Assembly: GCF_024642085.1 (NCBI RefSeq)
Contig: NZ_JAHEBV010000013.1
Coordinates: forward strand, 1-64,000
Length of the DNA stretch: 64,000 nt
Source: Novosphingobium sp.
Lineage (GTDB): Bacteria > Pseudomonadota > Alphaproteobacteria > Sphingomonadales > Sphingomonadaceae
Direction of reading: 5' to 3'
How positions within the stretch are numbered: the stretch's first letter is position 1; every line of letters starts with the position of its first letter. The notes under the pieces are model-generated. The model made no database searches, had not been told where the DNA came from, and saw only the letters and a list, made by a program, of their open reading frames with translations. Made by a program: the position numbers and the translations under genes. Below, piece by piece: positions 1-12,632 of the stretch.

Positions 1-210
1 AAGGCGCAGCGCGTGCAGGGACTGGGCGCGGGTACCCACCATCTGGTGCTGACGGCGCCCCATCCCAGTCCGCTGTCCGCGCATGGCGGCTGGTTCGGCA
101 GCGGCCACTTTGGCAAGGCCAACGCGTTTCTTGAAGCGCGCGGCCGCGGCTCCATTGACTGGCGGCTCGGTGATGGGGCGCCGCGTTTCGACTTTTGCGC
201 TAGCAACTAG
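1..210 (+). CDS. ung: Uracil-DNA glycosylase, C-terminal fragment
   Basis: Only the last 69 codons are present; the gene begins before the window. The product removes uracil from DNA as the first step of base-excision repair. The fragment carries the family-1 UDG active-site segment [10 protein letters not shown] (residues about 21-30 of the fragment), where the His of HPSPLS contacts uracil and the Leu-bearing loop intercalates into DNA. It is followed by the conserved C-terminal pattern [17 protein letters not shown] and IDWRL. It ends in TAG with an ordinary C-terminus, so nothing suggests a broken gene. The identification rests on this strongly conserved motif block. Confidence 0.93.
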   Translation, partial: KAQRVQGLGAGTHHLVLTAPHPSPLSAHGGWFGSGHFGKANAFLEARGRGSIDWRLGDGAPRFDFCASN

Positions 211-282
211 CCCGGAAGAGCGATTTGTCGGGGCATCACGCCAAGCTATCGTCAGTCCACGCAACAAACGGGACTGGCAGCT

Positions 283-537
283 GTGCCGCTATGGTTGATC
301 CTTGTTGCCGCGCTGGCCGGATTGCTGGTTTGCGTAGGGCTTTCGGCGCTATTTGTGCGCTACCTTTTGCTTGCGCCCGGCGCGGACGATGACGATCTTT
401 CGTTTGATCCCCTGCAGCGCATGCCGCCGGACCGCGGCCCCTGGATCTGGAATTACCTGCATAACCGTTTCTTTGGACCCCGCCGGCTGACATACCGCCG
501 CGACGTGCGTGGCCGCTTTCGCCGCCTGCGGCGATAG
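283..537 (+). CDS. Small single-pass membrane protein, unknown function
   Basis: An 84-residue protein that I do not recognise by family. It starts at a GTG and has an N-terminal hydrophobic helix (about residues 2-29, LWLILVAALAGLLVCVGLSALFV). This is followed by an acidic patch (ADDDD, residues 34-38) and a strongly basic C-terminus rich in Arg (RRLTYRRDVRGRFRRLRR). The layout suggests an inner-membrane protein with a basic cytoplasmic tail. It lies 72 bases after ung on the same strand and converges on the ATP-grasp gene, ending 10 bases from it. Codon use fits the neighbours. GTG is chosen because it opens directly onto the membrane helix. Confidence 0.6.
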   Translation: MPLWLILVAALAGLLVCVGLSALFVRYLLLAPGADDDDLSFDPLQRMPPDRGPWIWNYLHNRFFGPRRLTYRRDVRGRFRRLRR

Positions 538-547
538 ATCTGGTCGC

Positions 548-1432
548 CTAGTCCAGCCTGCGCAGGATTGCATCGGCCAGCATGCGGCCAAATTGCGGAC
601 CCTGCTCGGGATAGAGATAGGGTTCAATCAGTTCGGCCTCGATCACCGCCAGATTTCCGCTGTCCAGCCTTACCATGTCGATCCGCGCATAGACGGGCGG
701 CTTGTCGAACGGCAGCATGGCCATGATCGCCCCGGCGGCGGCGCGGTCGGCTGGGACCGGATCAAGCGGCACCTTGCTTCCGCCGTAAAGCGACTGAATG
801 CGGTAATCCCCTGCGCTGGCGCGCTTGACCAGCGCGTGACTGAACTGGCCGTCGATGAAGATGAAGCTCAGTTCACCTTCCTGCTGGATCGCGGGCAGGA
901 ATGGCTGGATCATCGCCGCCTGGTCGATCTGCCAGTCTGCTGCGGGCGGGGCTGCGCGGGTGAAGCTGTCCTGCCCGATCGCGCCTGCGCCTACCCGGCG
1001 TTTGACCACAACGCGATCGGTCGCGAAGTGGTCGAAGGCGGCAAGCACGTCGGCTGGTCCGGCGCGGTCGGGCCACAGGGTCGGAATCGATGTCGCACCC
1101 TGCTGCGCCAGCTGCCTCAGATACAGTTTATCGGCATTCCACCGCACCACTCCGGCAGGATTGGCAAGCGATACTCCGGCGGATTCCAGCGCGTCGAGCC
1201 GGTCCAGGAACGCGTCTTTGGCATCGGTATAGTCCCACGGCGTGCCAAGATAAGCAGCGTCAAAGGCAGTAAGGCTGCCGAGCGGCGCGCGCCAGTCGAT
1301 CGCGGTGATTTCGGCGCGGCCGTCCAGCCCGGCGGACAGCGCATCGAACAGCAGGTCATGTTCGAACGCATCGGGACGGCGTGCGGGCGAGCCGGGCAGG
1401 GTTTCGGGACAGGAAAGAAAGGCGATGCGCAT
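548..1432 (-). CDS. ATP-grasp domain protein (DcsG/RimK-like)
   Basis: A 294-residue protein with an ATP-grasp layout. It has an N-terminal pre-ATP-grasp domain, an ATP-binding Lys-rich segment near residues 140-157 (VVVKRRVGAGAIGQDSF), and a C-terminal metal-binding strand-loop (ARIDMVRLDSGNLAVIEAE) followed by LIEPYLYPEQGP. The pattern resembles the family that includes the D-cycloserine cyclo-ligase DcsG and RimK-like ligases, which join a carboxylate to an amine using ATP. The substrate cannot be read from sequence. It lies 48 bases downstream of gltD on the same strand, so it may be cotranscribed with glutamate synthase; a glutamate- or amino-acid-ligating role is only inference. Confidence 0.75.
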   Translation of the reverse strand: MRIAFLSCPETLPGSPARRPDAFEHDLLFDALSAGLDGRAEITAIDWRAPLGSLTAFDAAYLGTPWDYTDAKDAFLDRLDALESAGVSLANPAGVVRWNADKLYLRQLAQQGATSIPTLWPDRAGPADVLAAFDHFATDRVVVKRRVGAGAIGQDSFTRAAPPAADWQIDQAAMIQPFLPAIQQEGELSFIFIDGQFSHALVKRASAGDYRIQSLYGGSKVPLDPVPADRAAAGAIMAMLPFDKPPVYARIDMVRLDSGNLAVIEAELIEPYLYPEQGPQFGRMLADAILRRLD

Positions 1433-1480
1433 CGCGGCCGCGGTAACGCCGCCGTCATCAAAGGCAAGCGGCGCGCGGTG

Positions 1481-2917
1481 TCAGCGTGGCAGCTCGCTCA
1501 CACCCATCAAGGCCTCATCGACCGCGCGCGCCGCCTGACGGCCTTCGCGGATCGCCCAAACCACCAGGCTTTGCCCGCGGCGCATATCGCCGCAGGCGAA
1601 GATCTGCGGATCGCTGGTGCGGTAATCGGCGACATTGGCGGCGACGTTGCCGCGTGCGTCAAGATCAACCCCGGCCTGGTCGAGCAGGCCCTGCTTGCGC
1701 GGTCCTGTAAAACCCATGGCGAGGAAAATGAGATCAGCCTTGAGCGTGAACTCGCTGCCCGGCACTTCCTGCATCTTGCCGCCGGCCCATTCGACCCGCA
1801 CGCAGTCAAGGCCGGTCACCTGACCGTCACTGCCGGCAACGCGCTTGGTCAGGATCGCCCAGTCGCGGTCGACACCTTCTTCGTGGCTGGAGGATGTCCG
1901 CAGCTTCATCGGCCAGTCGGGCCAGGTCAGCGCCTTGTCTTCCTTTTCAGGGGGCTTGGGCATGATCTCGATCTGGGTGACCGATGCTGCGCCCTGGCGG
2001 TTGGACGTGCCAACGCAGTCGCTGCCGGTATCGCCGCCGCCGATTACCACCACGTGCTTGCCGGTCGCGGTCAAGGTTCCGCGCGGAGCGGCGCGGACTT
2101 CCTCGTCGCCGGCATTGCGCTTGTTCTGCTGGGTCAGGAACTCCATTGCCAGGCGCACGCCCGGCAATTCGGCGCCAGGTATTTCAAGGCCGCGCGGCTG
2201 TTCCGCGCCGCCCGACAGAACGATCGCGTCGAAGTTTTCCCGAAGCGAAGAAACCGATATGGTTACTCCAACTTCAGTCGAAGTGCGAAACTGGACACCT
2301 TCGGCTTCCATCTGCACCAGTCGGCGGTTGATCAGGTGCTTTTCCAGCTTGAAGTCGGGTATGCCGTAACGCAGCAATCCGCCGATCCGGTCGCTCTTTT
2401 CGAATATCGTGACGGAATGACCTGCGCGGGCCAGCTGCTGCGCGGCGGCCATGCCGGCCGGGCCGGAACCGACCACCGCTACTGTCTTGCCCGTGCGCTT
2501 TTCGGGCGGCTGGGCCACGATCCAGCCATTTTCCCAGCCCTTGTCGACGATCGCGCATTCGATCGATTTGATCGTTACCGGCTGGTCGACGATGTTGAGC
2601 GTGCAGCTCGCTTCGCACGGAGCGGGGCAGATGCGTCCCGTAAACTCGGGAAAATTGTTCGTTGAATGCAGTACTTCCAGCGCATTGAGCCAATCCCCTT
2701 CGTAGACCAGGTGGTTCCAGTCGGGGATGATGTTGTTCACCGGGCAGCCGTTGTGGCAGTAGGGAATGCCGCAGTTCATGCACCGCGAAGCCTGCGCGCG
2801 CAGCGCCGGTTCGCTTTGCGGGACGACAAACTCCTTGTAATTCTTCAGCCGTTCCTGCGGATCGGCATAGGTGCGATCCAGACGGTCAAGCTCAAGAAAG
2901 CCGGTTTCCTTACCCAT
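1481..2917 (-). CDS. gltD: Glutamate synthase (NADPH) small subunit
   Basis: A 478-residue beta subunit of NADPH-GOGAT. It oxidises NADPH and passes electrons through FAD and Fe-S clusters to the large subunit. Visible features in order: an N-terminal cysteine cluster [15 protein letters not shown] (about residues 46-60) and CPAPCEASC (about 97-105) for [4Fe-4S] centres, the FAD-binding [19 protein letters not shown] (about 148-166), and the NADPH-binding [15 protein letters not shown] (about 289-303). A C-terminal [20 protein letters not shown] closes the FAD site. The length is normal. It follows gltB by 18 bases on the same strand, the usual gltBD operon. Confidence 0.97.
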   Translation of the reverse strand: MGKETGFLELDRLDRTYADPQERLKNYKEFVVPQSEPALRAQASRCMNCGIPYCHNGCPVNNIIPDWNHLVYEGDWLNALEVLHSTNNFPEFTGRICPAPCEASCTLNIVDQPVTIKSIECAIVDKGWENGWIVAQPPEKRTGKTVAVVGSGPAGMAAAQQLARAGHSVTIFEKSDRIGGLLRYGIPDFKLEKHLINRRLVQMEAEGVQFRTSTEVGVTISVSSLRENFDAIVLSGGAEQPRGLEIPGAELPGVRLAMEFLTQQNKRNAGDEEVRAAPRGTLTATGKHVVVIGGGDTGSDCVGTSNRQGAASVTQIEIMPKPPEKEDKALTWPDWPMKLRTSSSHEEGVDRDWAILTKRVAGSDGQVTGLDCVRVEWAGGKMQEVPGSEFTLKADLIFLAMGFTGPRKQGLLDQAGVDLDARGNVAANVADYRTSDPQIFACGDMRRGQSLVVWAIREGRQAARAVDEALMGVSELPR

Positions 2918-2935
2918 CGTTCGTGTGACCCTATG

Positions 2936-7576
<4,641 letters not shown>

Positions 7577-7682
7577 TTAACGTGTCCATCCCTTTCGCAC
7601 CGGACATCGTGATTCGCGGCGTGAAGCACGCAAAACGCGGAAAATCCGGCAATTAAGCACAACACCCTTCGCCGCGAAACGC

Positions 7683-7698
7683 AGCAAAAATTGCGCCA
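7683..7698 (-). promoter_or_regulatory. Possible sigma-54 promoter for gltBD
   Basis: On the minus strand the 238-base gap upstream of gltB contains TGGCGCAATTTTTGCT. It matches the sigma-54 spacing rule (GG, ten bases, GC) and most of the consensus TGGCACG-N4-TTGCA. A start about 12 bases downstream would give a leader of roughly 95 bases before gltB. A short inverted repeat GGCGC-TTGT-GCGCC lies about 95 bases further upstream (7792-7805) and could be an enhancer-binding site, though it does not match an NtrC site well. The rest of the gap shows no gene. This is inference from pattern only. Confidence 0.35.
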
Positions 7699-7814
7699 AT
7701 TCTTCCCATGACGACACGAAACTGTTTTTGCAACTGCGAAAAGGGGCTGCCCGAGCCGGGCTGCTTCATGGTTTGCATGAATAGCGTTGCAGGCGCTTGT
7801 GCGCCCGTCCGGGA

Positions 7815-9791
7815 TCAAGCCGCGCCGCTGATCCGCTGCAGGTTGGACAGCGCTGTACGCAGGGCCCGCTCGGTTTCCTCGGCGTCCAATGCCGGAGCGC
7901 TGGGTGATGCAGATATCGGCAATCCGTGCCCAGCGCTGGGCGGCGCGTCAAAGCGCCGGAACTGTCCGGCGTCCTCGAAGGCTGGTGACGTCACGGGTGC
8001 GACGAACGGCTGGTTCGCCTCGGATCGCGGAGCCAATGCTACGCGGGCCGCCTGGCCGGGGAAAATGACGACCGGCTCTACCTGATGGTCCGGGATATGC
8101 GGTTCATCGATGCGGACGAAGCCCGAACGGTTGATCGGCACGCCGGCTGACAGCAGGGATGCATAGCTTTCGCCGCCAAAGCCATCGTCATCGTCATCCT
8201 CATCGCCAGCGGCTGCGGCTGCGGATTCCTGGCCGCCGTCTGGCCGTGGTTCGACAACCGGCAGCTGGACAGTCGCTGCGTTCTGCGCCGGAGCGAAAAT
8301 CTGCCGCGGCGGAAGCAAGCTGGCCATTACTTCGTCGTTGTCATCGTCCTCGTCTTCGTCGGCGAGGTCTTCGAAAGCGATCGGGCGCAGGGCCTCGGGC
8401 AGCTGCGCGGGCATCGTGGAAAGCTCGGGTTCGGCGCTGTCCGGTTCCTGCCCGGCGACCAGCAGAGGTGCGCCAGCAGCGGGCAGTCCGGCGGATTCGG
8501 CGTCCTGGGCGACCTTTGCGTCCAGCAGCACGCTGGCACGCGCGGCGCGGCGCCGCTCCATCGACTGTTGCAGACGCAGGGCCAGAGCAACCATGTCGAG
8601 GTCTTCGATCGGCGGAAACGGCTGCGCTGTGTCAGCGCTGGGGGGTGCGACCAGTCGGGGCTGCGGCGCCGGATCGGCGCGATCAGCTGGCGCTATCGCG
8701 TCAGTTTCATCCTTCGCATGATCGGCAGATTGATCAACCGCGCATGTTTCGGCGTCAAATGCTGCCGCAACCGCAGGCGCTTCGCCCGGCGTGCCAAACA
8801 GCGGATCGGCATTGAGCGGATCAAACACCGACGCTTTCAGCGTGTCTGCGGCGAACACGGCATCGATCTGGTCGCGCGCGACCTCCACAGTCTGAAACAC
8901 CTGCCGTTCTTCTGTCTGCTGCGGTTCGACAGGCCCCATTCCGAATACCTGGCGTCCGGCAAAGTTGTCTTCATCGGGGCCATCATCCGGTGCCAAGTCG
9001 GTCAGATCGCCGCCCGAGGCAAAGTGTTCGATACCAAACACCGCATGCTGGGCGCAGGCCGGTTGCGCAAGGATTTCACTGGCGGCTTCGACCCCGGCAT
9101 CTGCGTTTTCTGGCTGGCCCTCAACCTCTGCATCGACATCGCAGTAGGCGTTCAGGTCGGTTTCGGCCGCGACGGTGGGCTGCAAGTCGGGCAGAACCGT
9201 TGCGGGCACCGGCGGCTTATCAAGTTCGGTCCCGGCCAGATCGAGCACCTGCGGCAAACCGCCGGGAAGCGGTGCCAGATCGGCAGGCACAAACTTCTCA
9301 TACTGATCTTCAAGCGTAAGGGCCCTGCGCCGGCCTGGCTGGATAGGCGGGGACGGCGCCGCGAGCGAACCGGCTTCATCGCCCAGTTCTTCATGCGCGA
9401 AGATCGGACGGCGGGCGGGGGCATCGGTGTGGTTGTCGCGGCCGGCCGCCTGCGGTGCATCTGTTTCAACGCTTCGCGCATTGCGGCTGCGCTCACGCTT
9501 TTCGGATTTTGGCCTAGCGATGCGTTTGGCAATGCTGGCGCCGACCAAAGCGCCAATTGCCGCCATCAGCAGGGCGATCAGAATCCGGGCAGTCAGGCCC
9601 AGCGGCGGAGCGGCAGCCGGAACGACAAGGTCGATCATGGTCATGCGGACCAGCGATTCAATTACCGAGACACGCAGCGCGATGCTGCTGAGGCCGAACA
9701 GGGCGCCGAACCACAAGGCGGCGACCGCCGGAAACAGCGGATTCGCCGTGATTGGCTTCGAAATGGGCGCCTTGCGCTGCTGCTTGGCCAC
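7815..9791 (-). CDS. Membrane-anchored acidic low-complexity protein, unknown function
   Basis: A 658-residue protein of no family I recognise. The N-terminus is short and basic (MAKQQRKAP). Two hydrophobic helices follow (about residues 19-42, PLFPAVAALWFGALFGLSS, and about 68-90, LTARILIALLMAAIGALVG), then a basic patch AKRIARPKSEKRERSR. The remaining 550 or so residues are rich in Ala, Asp, Glu and Pro with poly-acidic runs (DEDEDDDNDE, GDEDDDDDG), so they are probably disordered. Short ordered-looking islands remain, such as LEDQYEKFVPADL, LDMVALALRLQQSMERRR and the C-terminal ERALRTALSNLQRISG. It is monocistronic between gltB and the exosortase-A patch. It could be a scaffold or divisome/envelope-linked protein, but function is unknown. 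Confidence 0.7.
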   Translation of the reverse strand: MAKQQRKAPISKPITANPLFPAVAALWFGALFGLSSIALRVSVIESLVRMTMIDLVVPAAAPPLGLTARILIALLMAAIGALVGASIAKRIARPKSEKRERSRNARSVETDAPQAAGRDNHTDAPARRPIFAHEELGDEAGSLAAPSPPIQPGRRRALTLEDQYEKFVPADLAPLPGGLPQVLDLAGTELDKPPVPATVLPDLQPTVAAETDLNAYCDVDAEVEGQPENADAGVEAASEILAQPACAQHAVFGIEHFASGGDLTDLAPDDGPDEDNFAGRQVFGMGPVEPQQTEERQVFQTVEVARDQIDAVFAADTLKASVFDPLNADPLFGTPGEAPAVAAAFDAETCAVDQSADHAKDETDAIAPADRADPAPQPRLVAPPSADTAQPFPPIEDLDMVALALRLQQSMERRRAARASVLLDAKVAQDAESAGLPAAGAPLLVAGQEPDSAEPELSTMPAQLPEALRPIAFEDLADEDEDDDNDEVMASLLPPRQIFAPAQNAATVQLPVVEPRPDGGQESAAAAAGDEDDDDDGFGGESYASLLSAGVPINRSGFVRIDEPHIPDHQVEPVVIFPGQAARVALAPRSEANQPFVAPVTSPAFEDAGQFRRFDAPPSAGHGLPISASPSAPALDAEETERALRTALSNLQRISGAA

Positions 9792-9840
9792 GATGTGAAA
9801 CCCCGTACTTGTTTGGTCCAGAGCCGTACCGGCCGAGCCT

Positions 9841-11070
9841 TCAGGCGGCGGCGCGGATACGGCTATGCAAGGGTTTGCCTAGCTGCACTTGGTAAACATC
9901 TTGATAACGATAGACGTTGCGGGCCCAGTCATGGGCCGCGGCGACGTGGGCGCGTCCCGCTGCGCGGCGGGCGTCCCATTGGGACCGATCGGCCAGCAGG
10001 CCGGCCAAAGCCATGGCGCAATCACGGGGATCATCAGGCCGGAACAAAGTCCCGTTGACCCCATCGGTAATCAGTTCGCGGTGTCCGCCCACGTCCGAGG
10101 CGGCAACGAGTTTGCCCTGCGCCATCGCTTCCAGCGGCTTGAGCGGTGTGACAAGGTCGGTCAGGCGGCTTTGTTTGCGCGGATAGGCCATGACATCGAT
10201 CAGGGCATAATACCGTTCAACCTCGCTGTGAGGCACGCGTCCGACAAAGCGGATCGCGGCGCTGGCCGCACTGGCTTCCGCTTGCGCTTTCAGCGCCTGC
10301 TCCATCGGCCCGCCACCAACCAGAAGCAGCCGTGCGTCTGGCGCCCGCTCGATCAACGCGGGCATGGCATCAATCAGATCGTCCAGGCCTTCATAGTCAT
10401 AGAAACTGCCGATGAACCCGATTACCGGGCCGGTGCCCAGATCAAGGTCCCGGGCAAGCCCCGCGTCGGGGGCGGGGCTTTTACCAAACAGTGACAAGTC
10501 GACACCGTTGGGGCTGAGTGTGATCTTGTCCGCCATAACGCCGCGCCGGACAAGATCGTCCTTTAGTCCCCGGCAGATGGTGACAACGGCGCCTGCCCTT
10601 GCCACCACACGGTTTTCCAGCGCGCGGGTCAGCCGGTATTTGACATTGCCTGCGCTGCCCGTGCCGTTCGAAACGGCGGCATCTTCCCAAAAGGCGCGGA
10701 TTTCATAAATTACCGGAATGCCCAGCCGCTTTCCGGCCAGCACTGCCGCCATGCCGCACAGCGCAGGTGAGTGGGCATGGAGCAGATCAGGGCGCCACTC
10801 GTGCGCCAGATTGACGATAGCGTCAGCCAGAATGCGGATTTCCTGCCACTCGCGCCAGCCAGGCAGTCCGGCTGAGGAACCCCGGCAGCGATGGAATATC
10901 AACCCGTCGACCTCTTCACAGTCGGGTCCACCGGCGTTGTGGCGCAGACCGGTTATTGCGCGCACGTCGAGCCCCAGCGCTTGCTGCGCGGTCAGGATGG
11001 CGCGCGTGCGAAAGGTATAGCCGCTGTGCAGCGGCAGGGAATGGTCAAGAACGTGCAGGACCCGGGTCAT
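9841..11070 (-). CDS. Glycosyltransferase, exosortase A system-associated (GT4-like)
   Basis: A 409-residue GT-B-fold glycosyltransferase. The N-terminus VLHVLDHSLPLHSGYTFR is the hallmark of the exosortase-A-associated (PEP-CTERM locus) glycosyltransferase group. The C-terminal half carries the donor-site blocks NGVDLSLF (near residue 188), GFIGSFYDYEGLDDLI (near 215) and the family-4 signature EAMAQGKLVAASDVGGHRELI (near 313-333) with its conserved Glu. It should transfer a nucleotide-activated sugar onto a lipid-linked glycan at the cytoplasmic face of the membrane. It is divergent from the O-ligase cluster across only about 52 bases. The exact sugar is not deducible. Confidence 0.88.
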   Translation of the reverse strand: MTRVLHVLDHSLPLHSGYTFRTRAILTAQQALGLDVRAITGLRHNAGGPDCEEVDGLIFHRCRGSSAGLPGWREWQEIRILADAIVNLAHEWRPDLLHAHSPALCGMAAVLAGKRLGIPVIYEIRAFWEDAAVSNGTGSAGNVKYRLTRALENRVVARAGAVVTICRGLKDDLVRRGVMADKITLSPNGVDLSLFGKSPAPDAGLARDLDLGTGPVIGFIGSFYDYEGLDDLIDAMPALIERAPDARLLLVGGGPMEQALKAQAEASAASAAIRFVGRVPHSEVERYYALIDVMAYPRKQSRLTDLVTPLKPLEAMAQGKLVAASDVGGHRELITDGVNGTLFRPDDPRDCAMALAGLLADRSQWDARRAAGRAHVAAAHDWARNVYRYQDVYQVQLGKPLHSRIRAAA

Positions 11071-11122
11071 GGCGCTTTCCCTAGGGCATCAAGGCTTAAC
11101 GCCGCGTCAACCGCCTGCTGCT

Positions 11123-11278
11123 ATGCGCCAAAGCGTGGTTGATATCTTCGCCTTGTCGGTGGCCCATGCCGCCCTGCTGGTTGCGCTGCTGCGTCTGGTG
11201 CAACGGCCCGAACTTGATCGCGAAGGCCCTGCCGAACCGGTCCGCAAACTCCGCAGCAAGGACGCGCCGCGTGCTTAA
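11123..11278 (+). CDS. Small hydrophobic-helix protein leading the O-ligase operon
   Basis: A 51-residue ORF starting at ATG (MRQSVVDIFALSVAHAALLV). It has one amphipathic to hydrophobic helix at about residues 6-27, then a charged tail ending KLRSKDAPRA. Its stop codon overlaps the GTG start of the O-ligase (GTGCTTAA), a typical translational-coupling arrangement, which is the main reason to believe it is a gene. It may be a small membrane partner of the exosortase-A glycan machinery. I do not recognise the family. Alternatively it is only a translated leader for the O-ligase. Confidence 0.5.
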   Translation: MRQSVVDIFALSVAHAALLVALLRLVQRPELDREGPAEPVRKLRSKDAPRA

Positions 11279-12632
11279 TCTGGCGCTTACCGGCTTTGTG
11301 GCATTGTTTGTCGCCTTGGGTGCGCGGCGGCCCTTTGTCTGGGTGCTGGCCTATCTCTACATCGATATCCTGGCGCCGCAGCGGATTTCATGGGGGTTTT
11401 TAAGCGCGGTTCCGGTTTCACTTGTTGCCTTTATACTGGCCTTTGCCGGCTGGGCACTGTTCGACGACAAGCGCGATAGCCGCTTTACACTGCGCCAGGG
11501 CCTGATTGTCGCTCTGCTGCTCTATTGCGGACTTACAACGCTGGCGGCCGATTTTCCGGCCGAAGCGCTGGAAAAATGGTCGTGGGTGTGGAAGGCGCTG
11601 ATTTTCGCGCTGTTCCTCCCGTTGACGCTGCGCACGCGGCTGCGGATCGAAGCGGCAGCGCTGGTCATGGTGCTGACCGTCGGGGCGATTATCATTGATG
11701 GCGGGATAAAGACGCTGGCGGGCGGCGGCGGCTATGGCACGCTGCGCCTGTTCGTCGATAACAACAGCGGCCTCTACGAAGGATCTACGCTGTCGACCGT
11801 TGCCGTTGCGGTGATCCCGCTGATCTGGTGGGTTGTCAACCACGGCACGATTTTCCCGCGTGACCGGCTGGTCTTCCTGTTCGGTCTTGCCCTGACATTT
11901 GCCGCAGTGCTGATCCCGATCGGAACGCAGACCCGCACCGGCCTGATCTGTATCGCGGTAATCGGCGTGCTGTCGCTGCGCACCGTGAAGCGGCGCGGAT
12001 TGTTCGTCGGGCTTGCCGGACTGGCTGCAGTTGTCGCAGTACCCTTTCTGCCCGCCAGCTACACCCAGCGGATGAGCACGATCGAAAACCATTCGTCAGA
12101 CCAATCGGCATCAACCCGGGTCGAGGTCTGGAAGTGGACCTTGCGTTATGTCGCGGACCATCCCTTTGGCGGCGGATTCGAAGCTTATCGCGGCAACAGC
12201 ATCCGCGTCGAAACCCGCAAAGTGCAGGGGGGCAGCGCCAACAATGTCGATTTCGAGGTCAACCATTCCTTCGACAAGGCGCGCGCCTATCACTCCGGCT
12301 ATTTCGAGATGCTGGGCGAACAGGGCTGGCCGGGCCTGACCATCTGGCTGTGGCTGATGCTGGCCGGGATCTGGCAAATGGAACGTTTGCAGCGGCGCTG
12401 GCGCCGGCGCGAAGGAGCAGAGAACATGTGGCAGGCGCCCCTGGCCGGTGCCTTGCAGCAAGCGCAGATCGTCTACATGGTTGGGGCGCTGTTCGTTGGC
12501 GTTGCCTATCAGCCCTTCATTTTCATGATAATCGGATTGCAATGCGGGCTGTGGAGCTATCTCAAGCGGACCGATCAGCCGGTGCGCAGCGCAAAAGCTG
12601 CCCGGCCGGTGATGAAGGTCAAGCCGGCGTGA
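11271..12632 (+). CDS. Putative O-glycosylation ligase, exosortase A system-associated (Wzy/WaaL-like)
   Basis: A 453-residue polytopic membrane protein with around ten hydrophobic segments. The start APQRISWGFLS, the middle block LFVDNNSGLYEGSTLSTVA and the periplasmic loop TRVEVWKWTLRYVADHPFGGGFEAYRGN identify the exosortase-A-associated O-antigen-ligase-like group. Members carry a Wzy_C domain and are thought to move a glycan from a lipid carrier to an acceptor on the periplasmic side. The GTG at 11271 is chosen over an upstream ATG at 11139 because it matches the usual N-terminus and overlaps the stop of the preceding small gene. Its stop overlaps the next start as GTGA. Confidence 0.87.
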   Translation: MLNLALTGFVALFVALGARRPFVWVLAYLYIDILAPQRISWGFLSAVPVSLVAFILAFAGWALFDDKRDSRFTLRQGLIVALLLYCGLTTLAADFPAEALEKWSWVWKALIFALFLPLTLRTRLRIEAAALVMVLTVGAIIIDGGIKTLAGGGGYGTLRLFVDNNSGLYEGSTLSTVAVAVIPLIWWVVNHGTIFPRDRLVFLFGLALTFAAVLIPIGTQTRTGLICIAVIGVLSLRTVKRRGLFVGLAGLAAVVAVPFLPASYTQRMSTIENHSSDQSASTRVEVWKWTLRYVADHPFGGGFEAYRGNSIRVETRKVQGGSANNVDFEVNHSFDKARAYHSGYFEMLGEQGWPGLTIWLWLMLAGIWQMERLQRRWRRREGAENMWQAPLAGALQQAQIVYMVGALFVGVAYQPFIFMIIGLQCGLWSYLKRTDQPVRSAKAARPVMKVKPA

